Of a DNA stretch of 64,000 nt, positions 23,196 to 34,444 are shown piece after piece. Source of the stretch: Epiperipatus broadwayi (Eukaryota > Onychophora > Udeonychophora > Euonychophora > Peripatidae). Where the stretch lies: the NCBI GenBank assembly GCA_028023455.1, contig JAQFVV010012420.1:7891194-7955193 (forward strand). The letters run 5' to 3'. A model generated the notes under the pieces. It searched no databases and had not been told where the DNA came from. It worked only from the letters and a program-made list of their open reading frames with translations. Each line of letters starts with the position of its first letter. Positions within the stretch are counted from its first letter, which is position 1. A program made the translations under genes and the position numbers.

Positions 23196-24144
23196 CTGAG
23201 GAAAAAGAAAAATAGAAATTAAACACATTTCTAACAATATTTTACATAATCTACATATATAATCAAAACAAAGTTCATACCTAAAACTATATACTCATCA
23301 ATTTTTTTAAAGATCTGACTGATGTCTGACAGTTAACAGAATGAATAGTGATCTGCAATTTTGAGATGGCAAAGAATTCAGCCATTGGACTATAAGTATA
23401 CAATGCACCATGAATACCAAGAGGATTACTTCAATTGAGACATTATAAGCTACTACAGCCCTTTATAAAAGTAATGCAAACTCTTTGCAAAGTCCTCTCC
23501 TGTGGAGGGTCTGGAAAATACAAAACTATGCCTTGCTTCTGTGAGCCTTATGGGCTAAGAAATACAAGATATGCCTTGCTCCTTTTCTTTGGAGACTTAT
23601 AGGCTGCAATCATGGCATGACTACATTAACTGTTCTGTGATTAACAATGTGAAATACAAAAAATGGGTTGGAGCAAATAGCCAAGATAGAACACCCTTCA
23701 GCATTGCATGAAAACATTGCATCCTCAAGCCAATGATAAAAATCTCCATCCATCATCAAAACTGAAAATACAGCTAAACATACTTCAACAATCAAATACT
23801 CAATCCAATCTGCAAAATCATTGATTTTCTATTTAACTCTAACCATGAACCTCTCTAAACATACATGAAAACTATTATTTTATAATCATCAGCAATACTC
23901 TTGTCACATATTTGACAGTAATTTTTAAAACTAATTCTGTATACAATGCATGCCTTTTTTCTTTCTCAGATGTGGTTTGAGATCAAGTTGATAATTTTGA
24001 AGTGATGATCACCAGTATGTGATCATCATTAGCCTTACATTAGGCAGCAATCTATAATAATTTCCACAGTACATAATCATCCCTCATCTGGGTAGCCATT
24101 TGTAATGGGATGGGTGATATAAAAGGGAGTGAAGATACCTGGGT
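23196..24144. other. Spacer between duplicated copies
   Basis: This is unique-looking sequence. A short internal echo (GCCTTGCT and CTTATGGGCT, then TTATAGGCT) near 23530-23600 is the only structure seen. Confidence 0.4.
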
Positions 24145-27100
24145 TAATGGCAAAATCATCACCCCAAAATATTTCAATTAATATCAATATTTAAGTAAGA
24201 TATTATTAAAAATGTTAAAGCAATATTTAACATCCAAAATATATAAGCAATGTTATATATTACAAGAGAACATGAAATATCTAAAATCTCTGTGAGATCA
24301 GCCAGCTAGATCAGAAGAGATTAGTTAGTTACTCCTTAGAGCCACTATGATTAACTATAAATTTACCAGCATTATCAATAAGTATAAGTAATTATAAGTA
24401 CTAAGGAATACTCAAAAGAACCATTCATCATCATGAATGATCAATAAAATACATCGACAGTCAATCTTATGACTGGATTTGAACAATAAAAAATATAAAT
24501 TAACAGTCAATCTTATGATTGGATTGGCAATGGATCTTCTGTAGACCAGACTAACTATTGAGACATTGCTAGCTTGGGGCAATTATTTAAACATTAATTT
24601 GTATGTACCAACTTAAGTGATAATCCATTAGAATACATAAGAATCAAAATAATAATGCTGGGACATTAAAACATGCTGATCATCATCAATGTTCTGGTCA
24701 TATAGTACCATTAATGTACTGTCCAACTATAAACTTAATTCTGATAGAGACTAAAATAAAATAAAATGTAGTGCAGGGGCTTTAAAGATTATAATCTTAG
24801 TGTCATTCTAAGATATATCAATCAATCATCATCATCAATCATCTGAATGCCCATAAGCATTAAAAATATATCCTCTTTAATATATCCAACTGTTATGCAC
24901 AAATCTAGCTCAATGAACATGAGATATATAACTGTTAACATGATCAAGAGATGATGCAAACATGCAATTTATTAAGTCACTGGAATAATTTTAACAATCA
25001 AATACAAGTTTATTAAAAACAATATAAAAAATTGAAATTAAGGTCTCTAGAATATGATTCTACAATTGTAAGCCTTCTGGTTTTGAGTAACATACAATAA
25101 TAAAACTCACATTTGTGATTTACAAAATTACTACAAAATTCAAGTGATTACATTGATTTACATATATGTTCCAATAGGTTTATTTAAAACCAGAGAGCAC
25201 ACTGACATGTGGCTTAATATAAAATGAACATTTTTGAATTGACATTTAATACTTAAAAAAATGATTAAAATTTACATATGTATTGCACTTGACAAGCATT
25301 GATCTATACAAGCACATATACATGTGTGTGTGTGTATGCAATTTCTGGACATATTTGACTTATTACAAAATAAACATTTTTAGTTGTCACTTTCAAATAA
25401 CAAAAACACATGGGTTTACATATATGTCGCAATAGGTTTACTCAAAACACATATATAATCTGCACTTATATGTACAGTACAATAATTGATTAATTATATA
25501 AATGAATTTCATTTTCTATCATATTTGATAATAGCAAAAACTCATTTTCCTTTTTATAGGATAAGATTTAATATATATGTATTTGCACACAAACATTTAC
25601 CTATTTTAACTTGTTACAATAATATTATTCAAAATATACTTTCCGTAATTAATTACTTGCTTAATATTAAGAGTATATAAAATTCACATATGCGTGTGTA
25701 ATATATAAAATATAATTTGAATAAGCTATTAAACTTTATTACAGCTTTCTCTTTTTCTTTTTTTTTTTTTAAAAAATATAGTCAATTTTTGACAAAAGTT
25801 CTTTTTTTATCAGGTAACTCTTAACTAATTACAATTTTTTTTATTAAAAAAAATGATCACATTTATGACAGGTCACTTGTTGATTGTTGATTAGAATTGT
25901 CTACTCTTTATTTTTTGATTTTTTAAATTCAAACAAAATTATGCTTACATTTTTTAAGTTATATATTTTTTAATGTCATTTTTTAATAAGGAATTACTAA
26001 AACAATTTCTTTAAAAATATATTCATTAAATTTTTTTTCTTTTACACATTTGTCTCAAACAAATTATTTATTTATTTTACTTTAAGTTATTAATTTATAA
26101 ATGTAAAAGTCATTTTAAGTATTTTAAACTAACTCACCAGCTATATATACATTTATCTTTGCTTCTCTGCATATTACTTCTTCAGAAAGTGATGGGGTTC
26201 TCTTGGTAAGCTTAGTTTTTGATCCAGGTAAGGGTTATTCTGCAGTTGGTTCCACTTAGATTAGGATTTGGTAAGCTCCAGACCAGTAAGCTATTTTGGT
26301 TTGATAAGCAATTGTCCTCTTAGCACAGATCTATAGCTATAAATTTCAACACAAAGAAGTGATGCATTTTCTTCCCATGTGAATTCAATCTCTACCATTG
26401 AACTGTAGAGCAGCTTCTTGATCCTGTCTCGATTCCAGCTACATCTTCCATGGTAGCTATCTATATAGCTCTGGAAACCATCTCTTCTGGCCAGCTAAAA
26501 CCTACTGCTGCAAACTTCAACAAGCTGCAACAAAATATTATAACCAACTCTGCAGCTGGCTAATTTACCACTGCTTCTTAAAATATTAATACCAGACTGT
26601 TTAAAACTGAAAACCAGACTGTTCTGGCCAACTAAAAACTAAAACCAGACTGAAATAATCATTTTATCAACTTTTTTATAGACTTGGATTCTGGTAATAT
26701 CAACACATTACAGACTGTTTTCAATCCATCCTATCTTGATTAAAAACAATTTTAATCAAAAGCTACTTTTAGATTTTTACTAAAGTGTCATCTACATGTT
26801 TTTACTCTTATCAAATCACTAATCATTACAAAAGCAAGTTTGAAGTTTTATCCAGGTGTGATATACAAAGATTTTTAAAAATAGATAATTTACCAATTAA
26901 TTAAAATATTTCAAAAATATCATACTTGTTTTAAATTTCAAAATCAGAATAATAATAATAATAATAATAATACAATATTAATATTTATTTAGACCTTTTT
27001 AAATGTTTTAATTTATAATAAAATTATGTTTTTAATCCAGAGTTATTTAACCCTTTATTTATTATTTTTATTCCCAGTGAATGTAGAAAAATATCTACAA

Positions 27101-27205
27101 AAATTTGTTTTATTTCTACTTTTTTTTTACTTTATATATATATGCACACACACACAACTATGTTGCTGTGTGCCATGTAACTCAACCAGTTACAATATAT
27201 AATGA
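24145..27205. repeat. 3-kb duplicated sequence, copy 2 (uninterrupted)
   Basis: This is colinear with copy 1, but without the tandem hammerhead element and the solo LTR. It serves as the natural empty site for both. It contains short AT-dinucleotide and AAT differences and a small insertion near 24205-24250. No genes were recognised. Confidence 0.85.
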
Positions 27206-28026
27206 GTATGTAAAGACATTTAAACGAAGCTTATAAATTGAAACCTATTATATTTTGTTCTACTCCCCTTCCATTTGCATACAGTGACACATATTTGCAT
27301 ATAAATTTTGATTACAGTACAATAAACATTGTTATACATACATAGTACTTTTCAACATACATATATGTTTAAAATCTACTTTTTTATGTAAATAATATGT
27401 AGATATAACTGAAGGTTATAGTATAAACAAAGATTTAAAAGAATACCATTATTAATAATAAACTAAAAGAGCACTTTTACATATATTTGTGTGTGTGTGT
27501 TCATTCATTTACATTCTTTTTTTAAAAAAATAAAATACAGATAAAGTTTCAGATTCTTATTACAAATTTAAAGCTTTTTGATGTATTACAATAATATCTA
27601 CTTGAAATGTTTTACCAGTTCATATTTTTTATCTATAAATTCAATATCATGGCAAAAAATTGTATTTTAACAAGATAAGAATATTCTTTTCTCTTTTTGT
27701 TATTTCTCAGATAGATGATTCTTTTTTTTTTTACTATATGACGTACTTTCGCACATAATTTTCTCTTTCTATATAAAATGATAACTTGTTTTATCACTTA
27801 TTATGAAAAGTATAAATTCACTCAATTAAATTAAAAACTTTTTTTAAAAAAATGAAGAAATATCTCTGCTTTTAATAAATATATTTTAAAAATGTAATTA
27901 ATAAACAAAATCGCTTTGGTATTAGTGGCAATGTTGCAAAATGAAATAATTTCCACTGACATACATTTGTGATAAATTCATATAAAATGTACTAAAATTA
28001 TGAATTTTATCTGTTTTATATTTCTT
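27206..28026. other. Unassigned AT-rich sequence
   Basis: No coding or repeat feature is supported. Confidence 0.4.
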
Positions 28027-28444
28027 AAACCACTAAACATTACATGATCACTATTTCTTATGCTAGCACGTTAGTTATTGAAACAGGCAAAACTCTCCAT
28101 ACAGTAGTACCACTTAGCGTCAACCAGAGTAATCAATGGATGCCAGAAGGCTTGTGCATAAAATCCCTATCTAGTATCTACTCATCCAATATCCCCAGAC
28201 TAGTTTTTGGCTTGTGGCCTTTGTCAGTGAGGAACCTTGGATCTGAGAGCACTGCACCTAGATCTTAGGATCTAATGCAACCCTCCAGCAGCCACCTTTT
28301 ATCTCTACTTAACTACAAAACTATGAGAATAAAATTGAAAACATACTAATATTTTCAATCCAAGCTCAATAGCTTATATAGTCACCCATTGATTACTCTG
28401 GTTGGCACTGAGTGGCACTACTGTATGGAGAGTTTTGCCTGTTT
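28027..28444. mobile_element. Palindromic hammerhead element, copy C (interior replaced)
   Basis: The left end AAACAGGCAAAACTCTCC (28081) and right end GGAGAGTTTTGCCTGTTT (ending 28444) are inverted copies, as are TAATCAATGG and CCATTGATTA. The outer segment AAACCACTAAACAT starts at 28027. On the - strand, 28199-28232 keeps a hammerhead outline. It has stem I CCTCA/TGGGG fully paired, but the core is changed to CTGACAA and GAAA to AAAA, so it should be inactive. The interior after about 28270 is unrelated to copies A and B. Confidence 0.7.
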
Positions 28445-29482
28445 TTATATTTCTTCATGTATATACTTGGATAATGTATAATTAAAGTTTGGATATTGAT
28501 ACACAACATATCACGAGTATACTATAGGTTTGATTCAATTGATCAAACTATTTTTTTTCTTCTTGTTTATTTCCTTGGTTGGAAATCAAATAATAAATCC
28601 TTAATTTTTTGAGTCCACTGTTTTGATCATTCACTTGAACTTGTAAAGATACATATAAATAAATACATTACATAAATGCCATTAACATTAAAATATAAAA
28701 ATCAAATCATATATTCTACTACTTTGTGTCTTTAATCCGTTTATTTATGATTGGATATCCTAGTCACAGACTTACAACATAGTGTTTAATGCATTATATC
28801 TACTATGTTCATGATGTGGATTTAAATCCATTCAGATTCAGATAAGAGTTAATAAAGTGGCTGCAAAAACAAAAAATATGATTGCAGTATGAAAGAATTT
28901 TATTATTGGTATGAGAGATGTCTTACTTGTACAAAGATTGAACCCATGGTTTATATTTATATAAATTTAGAGGCATTAAATTTATATCTAAAGTAGAATT
29001 AAAATACATTTATATTAGAATTATATTTCTGAATCATACATCATAAATATTCTGATCTTCAAAAATAAAAGACTCCATAGAAATGAGTACTAACATTTTG
29101 ATAAAGTTTATTTATTGTCATTAATGCTAAAGTGTTTTGAGAGCTTCTGAGATAAATTTTTAAATACTAGTGGGAATGTATATATTTTACACTCCATTTA
29201 TTGTTCAATTTATTTGAAATTTAATCAATAATAAATGAAGAAATTTAAAAACCTACTTTTAAACTGTCTCACTGTTTTCTAGTTTACCAAGTTAATAAAA
29301 TATTGCATATAAGTGCAGAAATACATTGAATAAGACATTTTTTTAATGTGTTTTGTTTCTTTATATTTCTTGAAACTGTCTGGTGATCTTTCAGAAATTG
29401 AGGATTTTTTAATAATATTTTTCTAATTTTATTAATATTTTGGTATATGAAACTTAGACAGTTTAAATAAACATGAAAAAAT

Positions 29483-29524
<42 letters not shown>

Positions 29525-29865
29525 TTACTATGGACAGTGAGTACAATTGGCTCTCCAAAATACCTCATAAATTAAAAATATCTTATAAAAAATAAGCAAT
29601 TATAATAATTTCCTATGGTAAAATTTTAATTTCTTATCCTAAATTCAAAATATATAAAAGCCTAAAAAATCTGACTTAGAAAATAACACTAAAAATTAAA
29701 AAACAAAGATAATTAATGAATAACATTTTACAAACATGTTAATATATAATAAAAAAAAAAGTACTAACTTATAAATAAATGTACTGCATAATAAAAATAT
29801 TTCAGCCACTATATATATATATATTTAAAAAGTAATTTCTTAATTTATTGTTTATCATTTAAAAT
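28445..29865. other. Unassigned sequence with (AC)n(AT)n microsatellite
   Basis: Nothing is recognised except a dinucleotide array at 29482-29525, (AC)n running into (AT)n. It generates the only sizeable open frame here, which I do not take as a gene. Confidence 0.5.
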
Positions 29866-30241
29866 TGTTATATATAGAGCTCGTAAAACAAGCTCTTAAC
29901 AAGCTTTGAGAATATCCTCAACCCCAGACTGATTTCTGAATCTAGAGTCATCAGTGAGGTGCCCAGATATTCATTAGATTAAAAATACTAGGACAAACCC
30001 AGCACTTTATCTAATGTATAACTATTGAGAAGAAAATCTGAAATTTTCAGACATCCATATGTCTAAAAATCCAGCTATCTAACTCAAATAGCCATATGGG
30101 ACTGACGACGCTAGATGCAGAAAACAGTCTGGGTTTGAGGATATTCTCAAAGCTTGTTAAGAACTTGTTTTGCGAGCTCTATATATAACATTTGTAAATA
30201 TGAGCTTTATTAAAATTAAGTCATGTGACGTTTGACTTGAT
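29866..30241. mobile_element. Foldback element related to the tandem hammerhead element
   Basis: Terminal inverted repeats of about 50 bp run from TATATAGAGCTCG inward to AACAAGCTTTGAG (29867-29925), and outward again from 30131 to 30189. The complement of the interior aligns with the tandem element's unit (for example GATGTCTGAAAATTTCAGA and TATTTGAGTT.GATAGCTGG), and the hammerhead sits at the corresponding place. Downstream is AAGTCATGTGACGTTTGACTT, an imperfect palindrome shared with the 17.6-kb and 19.7-kb relatives. There is no ORF. Confidence 0.75.
29922..29959 (-). ncRNA. Hammerhead ribozyme relic (stem II eroded)
   Basis: Read on the - strand: stem I CCTCA (29955-29959), core CTGATGA (29948-29954), an 11-nt linker that no longer forms a good stem II, GAAA (29933-29936), TCAGTC with triplet GTC, and TGGGG (29922-29926). 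TGGGG pairs fully with CCTCA. Core and stem I are intact and only stem II is poor. A weaker + strand counterpart, CTGACGA...GAAAACAGTC, lies at about 30103-30135 in the other half. Confidence 0.6.
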
Positions 30242-30245
30242 TTTT

Positions 30246-31576
30246 TATTATTTAGAATTTTATTTAAATGGAGAAAGATTTTCCATGAATAAATAATTCA
30301 TTAAATTAAAATGAAGCATGCCAGAAAAACAAATTAAGCTAACACCTTGTACATTAATATTTTTATTAGTCATTCATTAGACTAGAGATTATCTATATAA
30401 TGAATAATTTATGAAAATTACACTATAGACATATTATTCATTAAACACATTGTAGAGTTAAAAAAATTTTTTTTTTTTTGCTCACTTTATGTTCTATTAT
30501 TAAAGCTAACACTTTGAATGTTTTTGCAGCACTGTTAATGTTTTTTTTAAAGCAATGATTTTTAATTTTATTTATTTCACATAAATATGGTTGTAATTGA
30601 ATAAAAATTAGGTCAAAAAATGCAATGTACTGTTTATTGTTTTTGACAATATTGTTTTAATATAGAGCAACATTTTTCCTGAGGCAATTAAAATTTTTAT
30701 AAATACAAAGTTAAATAAAAATTTGTTTTTGAAATTATGTACACATTTTAAAATTTATTATTAACACACTTTGTGGTTGTATATATCTAAAATTTCTACC
30801 GAATGATATATCTTTTCATCAATATTTTTTTACAATTGTGGTGAAAGCCGTTATTATCTTGGATATGATAGATACAAATTGTAAGGATGCGGAATAAAAT
30901 TAAACATGTGAGTGATGCATTTAATTTATGTTTAGAACTATTTGATCATATAAAATTTATTATTCATTGCTTAATGCATGAAACAATTTTCTTTTTTTTT
31001 AATGAATTTTTAAAAAGTTTAAGCAAAAAATAATTGAGTGAATATATTTTAACTAACATATAAATTTTAATTTTTTGTTAACACATTTTATTACTATATG
31101 TGAAAAGTATATTTTTTATTATTTATTTTACTGTATAAGGATTTATTTATTTTTACCATTTATAATGAAAGTCTTATTTACCATGGATATATCATAAATT
31201 AAAGTACATACTATCAGTGATTATATATAAAAATGAGGTTACTATAATAATCATATTTTAATCATTTAATCAAAACACAATTATTGTATATAATGAATGA
31301 ACATTGTATTATAGTGTATTTGTTTAATGAATGTTGCCATATTAGCTTTCAGTGATATTCTCTTTGTAATGTTACTATTCTATGATATTATCAAGCTTTC
31401 AAAGTGCCTGCTATTTAAAAATAGTGGATGTTTTATAAAGAATTGTGAATTTATTTATTTTTTAAAAAGCAATTAGTAAATAGTTGTTTGTTAATTGAAA
31501 TAATGAGTACAAACTAATAATGATTGCTATGGCAAATATTCATTTAAAAATATGTTATATGTGAGGGAAAAGTGTA
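30246..31576. other. Unassigned AT-rich sequence
   Basis: No coding, RNA or repeat feature is supported in this 1.3 kb. Confidence 0.45.
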
Positions 31577-32056
31577 ATATTTGTATCAACATATATATAT
31601 ATAAAAGAACTAACTCAAGGAAATATAAAAAATACTAATAAAAGAAAAAACACACAAATACTTCTTTATAAAACTGCTTTAATATTTCAATCATCAGAAT
31701 TTAAATTCTGGAAGTAGCCATTTTGCTGTGCTTTCTGATGAAAACCAGTCTGCTGGTTGAAATATTAAAGCAGCTTTATAGAAAAGTATTTATGTTTTTT
31801 TTTCTTTTATTAGTATATATATATTCTTAATTTAGCATTTTTGCCATTGCTGGAACTTTGACGTTTTTTTCAAATCAGTGATTGTAGTGCCTCTACAACC
31901 GTCTTTCTATCTTTTATCACCCAGTAGATGACTTGTGTGATCAAGTCAAAATGTTGTTATATCAATATTTAAATTTTTTTAACATGGATGAACCCACAAA
32001 ATATGTCTTTTATATATGCAATCCATGAAAATATTTGTATCAACATATATATATAA
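31577..32056. mobile_element. Inverted-repeat hammerhead element with a 26-bp flanking duplication
   Basis: Inverted arms at about 31633-31700 and 31735-31816 share ACTAATAAAAGAAAAAA and CTGCTTTAATATTTC and their complements. The larger segment is flanked by a 26-bp direct repeat beginning AATATTTGTATCAACATA (31577-31602 and 32031-32056), possibly a target-site duplication of an insertion of about 430 bp. The right arm carries a complete hammerhead. The left arm, on the - strand, keeps CTGATGA and GAAA but has only TT between them, so its stem II is deleted. Confidence 0.6.
31730..31771 (+). ncRNA. Hammerhead ribozyme candidate in the 31.7-kb element
   Basis: Stem I GCTTT (31730-31734) pairs perfectly with AAAGC (31767-31771). 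Core CTGATGA is at 31735-31741. One extra A precedes a 6-bp stem II, AACCAG/CTGGTT with loop TCTG (31743-31758). GAAA is at 31759-31762. Stem III is reduced to a single A-U pair around TA, and the cleavage triplet is ATT (31764-31766). The unpaired extra A and minimal stem III are the weak points. Confidence 0.65.
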
Positions 32057-32600
32057 GCATTAATTATAATTCAGTTAATGTTATCGATATTAATAGTTCT
32101 GCTTTAGTTGAAAAGTAATATAAAATCATGCACTATATTAAATTTAATTTATACACTTGTCTTAAGTCAATATATTTGGTATAAAAATATTTAAATAAAA
32201 TATTTTTCTTTTACTAAATACTGCAAAGAAATAAGATTTAAATCTGAAATTGAAAAAAAAAAGAAAGTAAAGAAAGATTATATTCAAAAGGTTTTATATA
32301 AATTGACAAGTTTAATCTGTTGGATATCTTAAAAAAGGAAAACTAACTGAAAAACAAAGGACTATTAAAAAATTTATATATGAATCAGAAACAGTCGTAA
32401 GAGTGTTTAAAAGAAATGTATATGCAATAAAATATAAGTCAGTGATTTAGTATTAATAATAAGAGGGTTGGCAATTACTAGGTGGTAAATTATCTATATT
32501 TTGTAAAATATCATTTTCCATACAAGAATTTGTTTTTACTTTTTTTTTAGAATGATCTCATTTGCATATAGTTGAGAAATTTGGGAAGAGAAACATTTTA
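32057..32600. other. Unassigned AT-rich sequence
   Basis: This precedes the 3' end of the LINE below. The exact LINE border is not visible, since there is no clear poly-A tail. Confidence 0.4.
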
Positions 32601-33660
32601 CTTTCAATAACAATTTATTTGCATTCAATTTAGGTCTAATTCTAGGTACATAAACAACTACAACTGAAATCAATTACAACTTATAAGTTTTGTACAAGTA
32701 AAAAGTGGGTGAAATAGTCTATCGATTAATCAATTCATAAAATTAAGATTCAGTAGAGCTGAATGCTTTGAGTAGAGTTCAATCAAGTTTTGATCTGGGA
32801 TAGGGTCAATGGAGCACATGAATTTAGGCTTTCTGTAGGGCACAGATGGTTGAGATCGGTACGGTGGTGTTACTAAAGTCTAAACTGTCCCCATGTCTGG
32901 TCCACCAACCAGTGTTGACCAGTGTGTTTATCATCCTCTTTAATTTTACACAGGGTATTGAAGATTAGTTTATCAATGGAGTCATCATAACCTTTATTGA
33001 ATGTGACTCTACATTTGACTGACCAGATCGAAAAGTTTATAAACGTCACAAGACGTATCAATGCAATGTTTCTTTTTTCAAATGCTGGCTTGAGCATGAT
33101 GTAGGCAGGATCTGAATTGGTGGTTCTATTCAGTGCAAGATTACATAGGTATGTCCATGATCTGCAATGATCAAGAATATGGACCATGAACTCCTCCTGT
33201 TTCATGCATAAAGGACAGAGGGAGTCGATATTATATCCCCTTTGATAACAAAGGAAAGCTGTGGTAGGAAGAGCCCCCAGGTTGATCTTCAGGAGAAAGT
33301 CAACGAATTTGGGACTTAGTTTGAGTAATTTTGTTATCTTTGAGAGTTGTGGTATTCCAATTGGGAGTACATTACCGGTTTTGGTTTTGCCCTCTGAAAC
33401 CAATTGGTAGACTTGCCAGTAGGATAGTCTATTCTGGAATAGTGAACTCGATGTTCTAAAGTTTTGAACAGTGATAGACACTTGGTGTTGTATCCAAAGT
33501 TTATGCAGTTTAGGAGGGGGCTGATTGGTAGGATCCACCTCTATTGGGAAATGGCATTCCATCTCTAGGTTATCTTTAAAGATTTTACACAGAATGTTAT
33601 GGGTTCTTTGGAGATAGAAGACTTTGAGTGAATGGAGTCCGAGGCCATTGAGGAGTTTTG

Positions 33661-33829
33661 GTTTTTGAAGCACGTTCAGACTGATGACAGGGGCCTTGCC
33701 CCCCCCCCCCAGTGTAATCTCCTGCATAGGGTTTTGATTTGTTTGGTTTTTGAAGCATGTTCAGACTGATGACAGGGGCCTTGCCCCTCCCCCCAGTGTA
33801 ATCTCCTGCATAGGGTTTTGATTTGTTTG
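33661..33829 (-). repeat. 85-bp tandem duplication inside LINE ORF2
   Basis: GTTTTTGAAGCA.GTTCAGAC and the following C-run and AGTGTAATCTCCTGCATAGG occur twice, starting at 33661 and 33746. The period is 85, not a multiple of three, so it shifts the frame. The copies differ in C-run length. Confidence 0.9.
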
Positions 33830-34360
33830 GTAAATCTAATTGTTGGGGAGAAGCCAGCCAAGTAATATAAAATTTTTGGGTAAAACCACTGAATTTAGGA
33901 GGGCTACCTTCCTAAACAGAGAAAGATAAACCTTGGATAATGAAGTAATTAAGCCTTCAATCTTGTTGAGTAGAGAATTTTCCAGATCTCTCCTCATGAT
34001 GGAAGGGGGAGGAGACCAAATGGAACCCAAGAAATTTTGGGGGGGAGGCCTCAAACCAGCCAGAGATCTTCTTGCCAGTAAGGATCGTCCAGATAGCTGA
34101 CTTACCTCTGTTAATGCTGAGACCAAATTCACTTGCAAATTGGTCCAAGAGTTCTTTGAATCCCACCAACTCATGTGATGAAAGGAATACAGCCATATCA
34201 TCCATATAGGAGATGTGTGTGTTCTCCTTCAGCATAGGTATTGCTATCCCAGGGAATGAAGCCTCTATGTGTAACAGCAGCAGGTTGATGTAGGCTGCAA
34301 AGAGGAGAGGACTCAGTGGTGAGCCCTGTGGCATGGAAATACAGGGCTGAAATCATGGGG

Positions 34361-34444
34361 TGACTCTGCCATCCAAAGAGAGAAATATCTCATGATTTTG
34401 CATGACTCTGTCATCCAAAGAGAGAAATATCTCACGATTTTGCA
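34361..34444 (-). repeat. 42-bp in-frame tandem duplication in the reverse transcriptase
   Basis: TGACTCTG.CATCCAAAGAG and the rest of a 42-bp unit are repeated at 34361 and 34403, duplicating 14 residues (QNHEIFLSLDGRVT) in frame. The duplication lies between motifs A and B of the reverse transcriptase. Confidence 0.9.

Noticed and set aside
33758-33800. CTGATGACAGGGGCC in the LINE as a hammerhead
   Set aside because: A stem could form with GCCCCT, but no GAAA or cleavage triplet follows.
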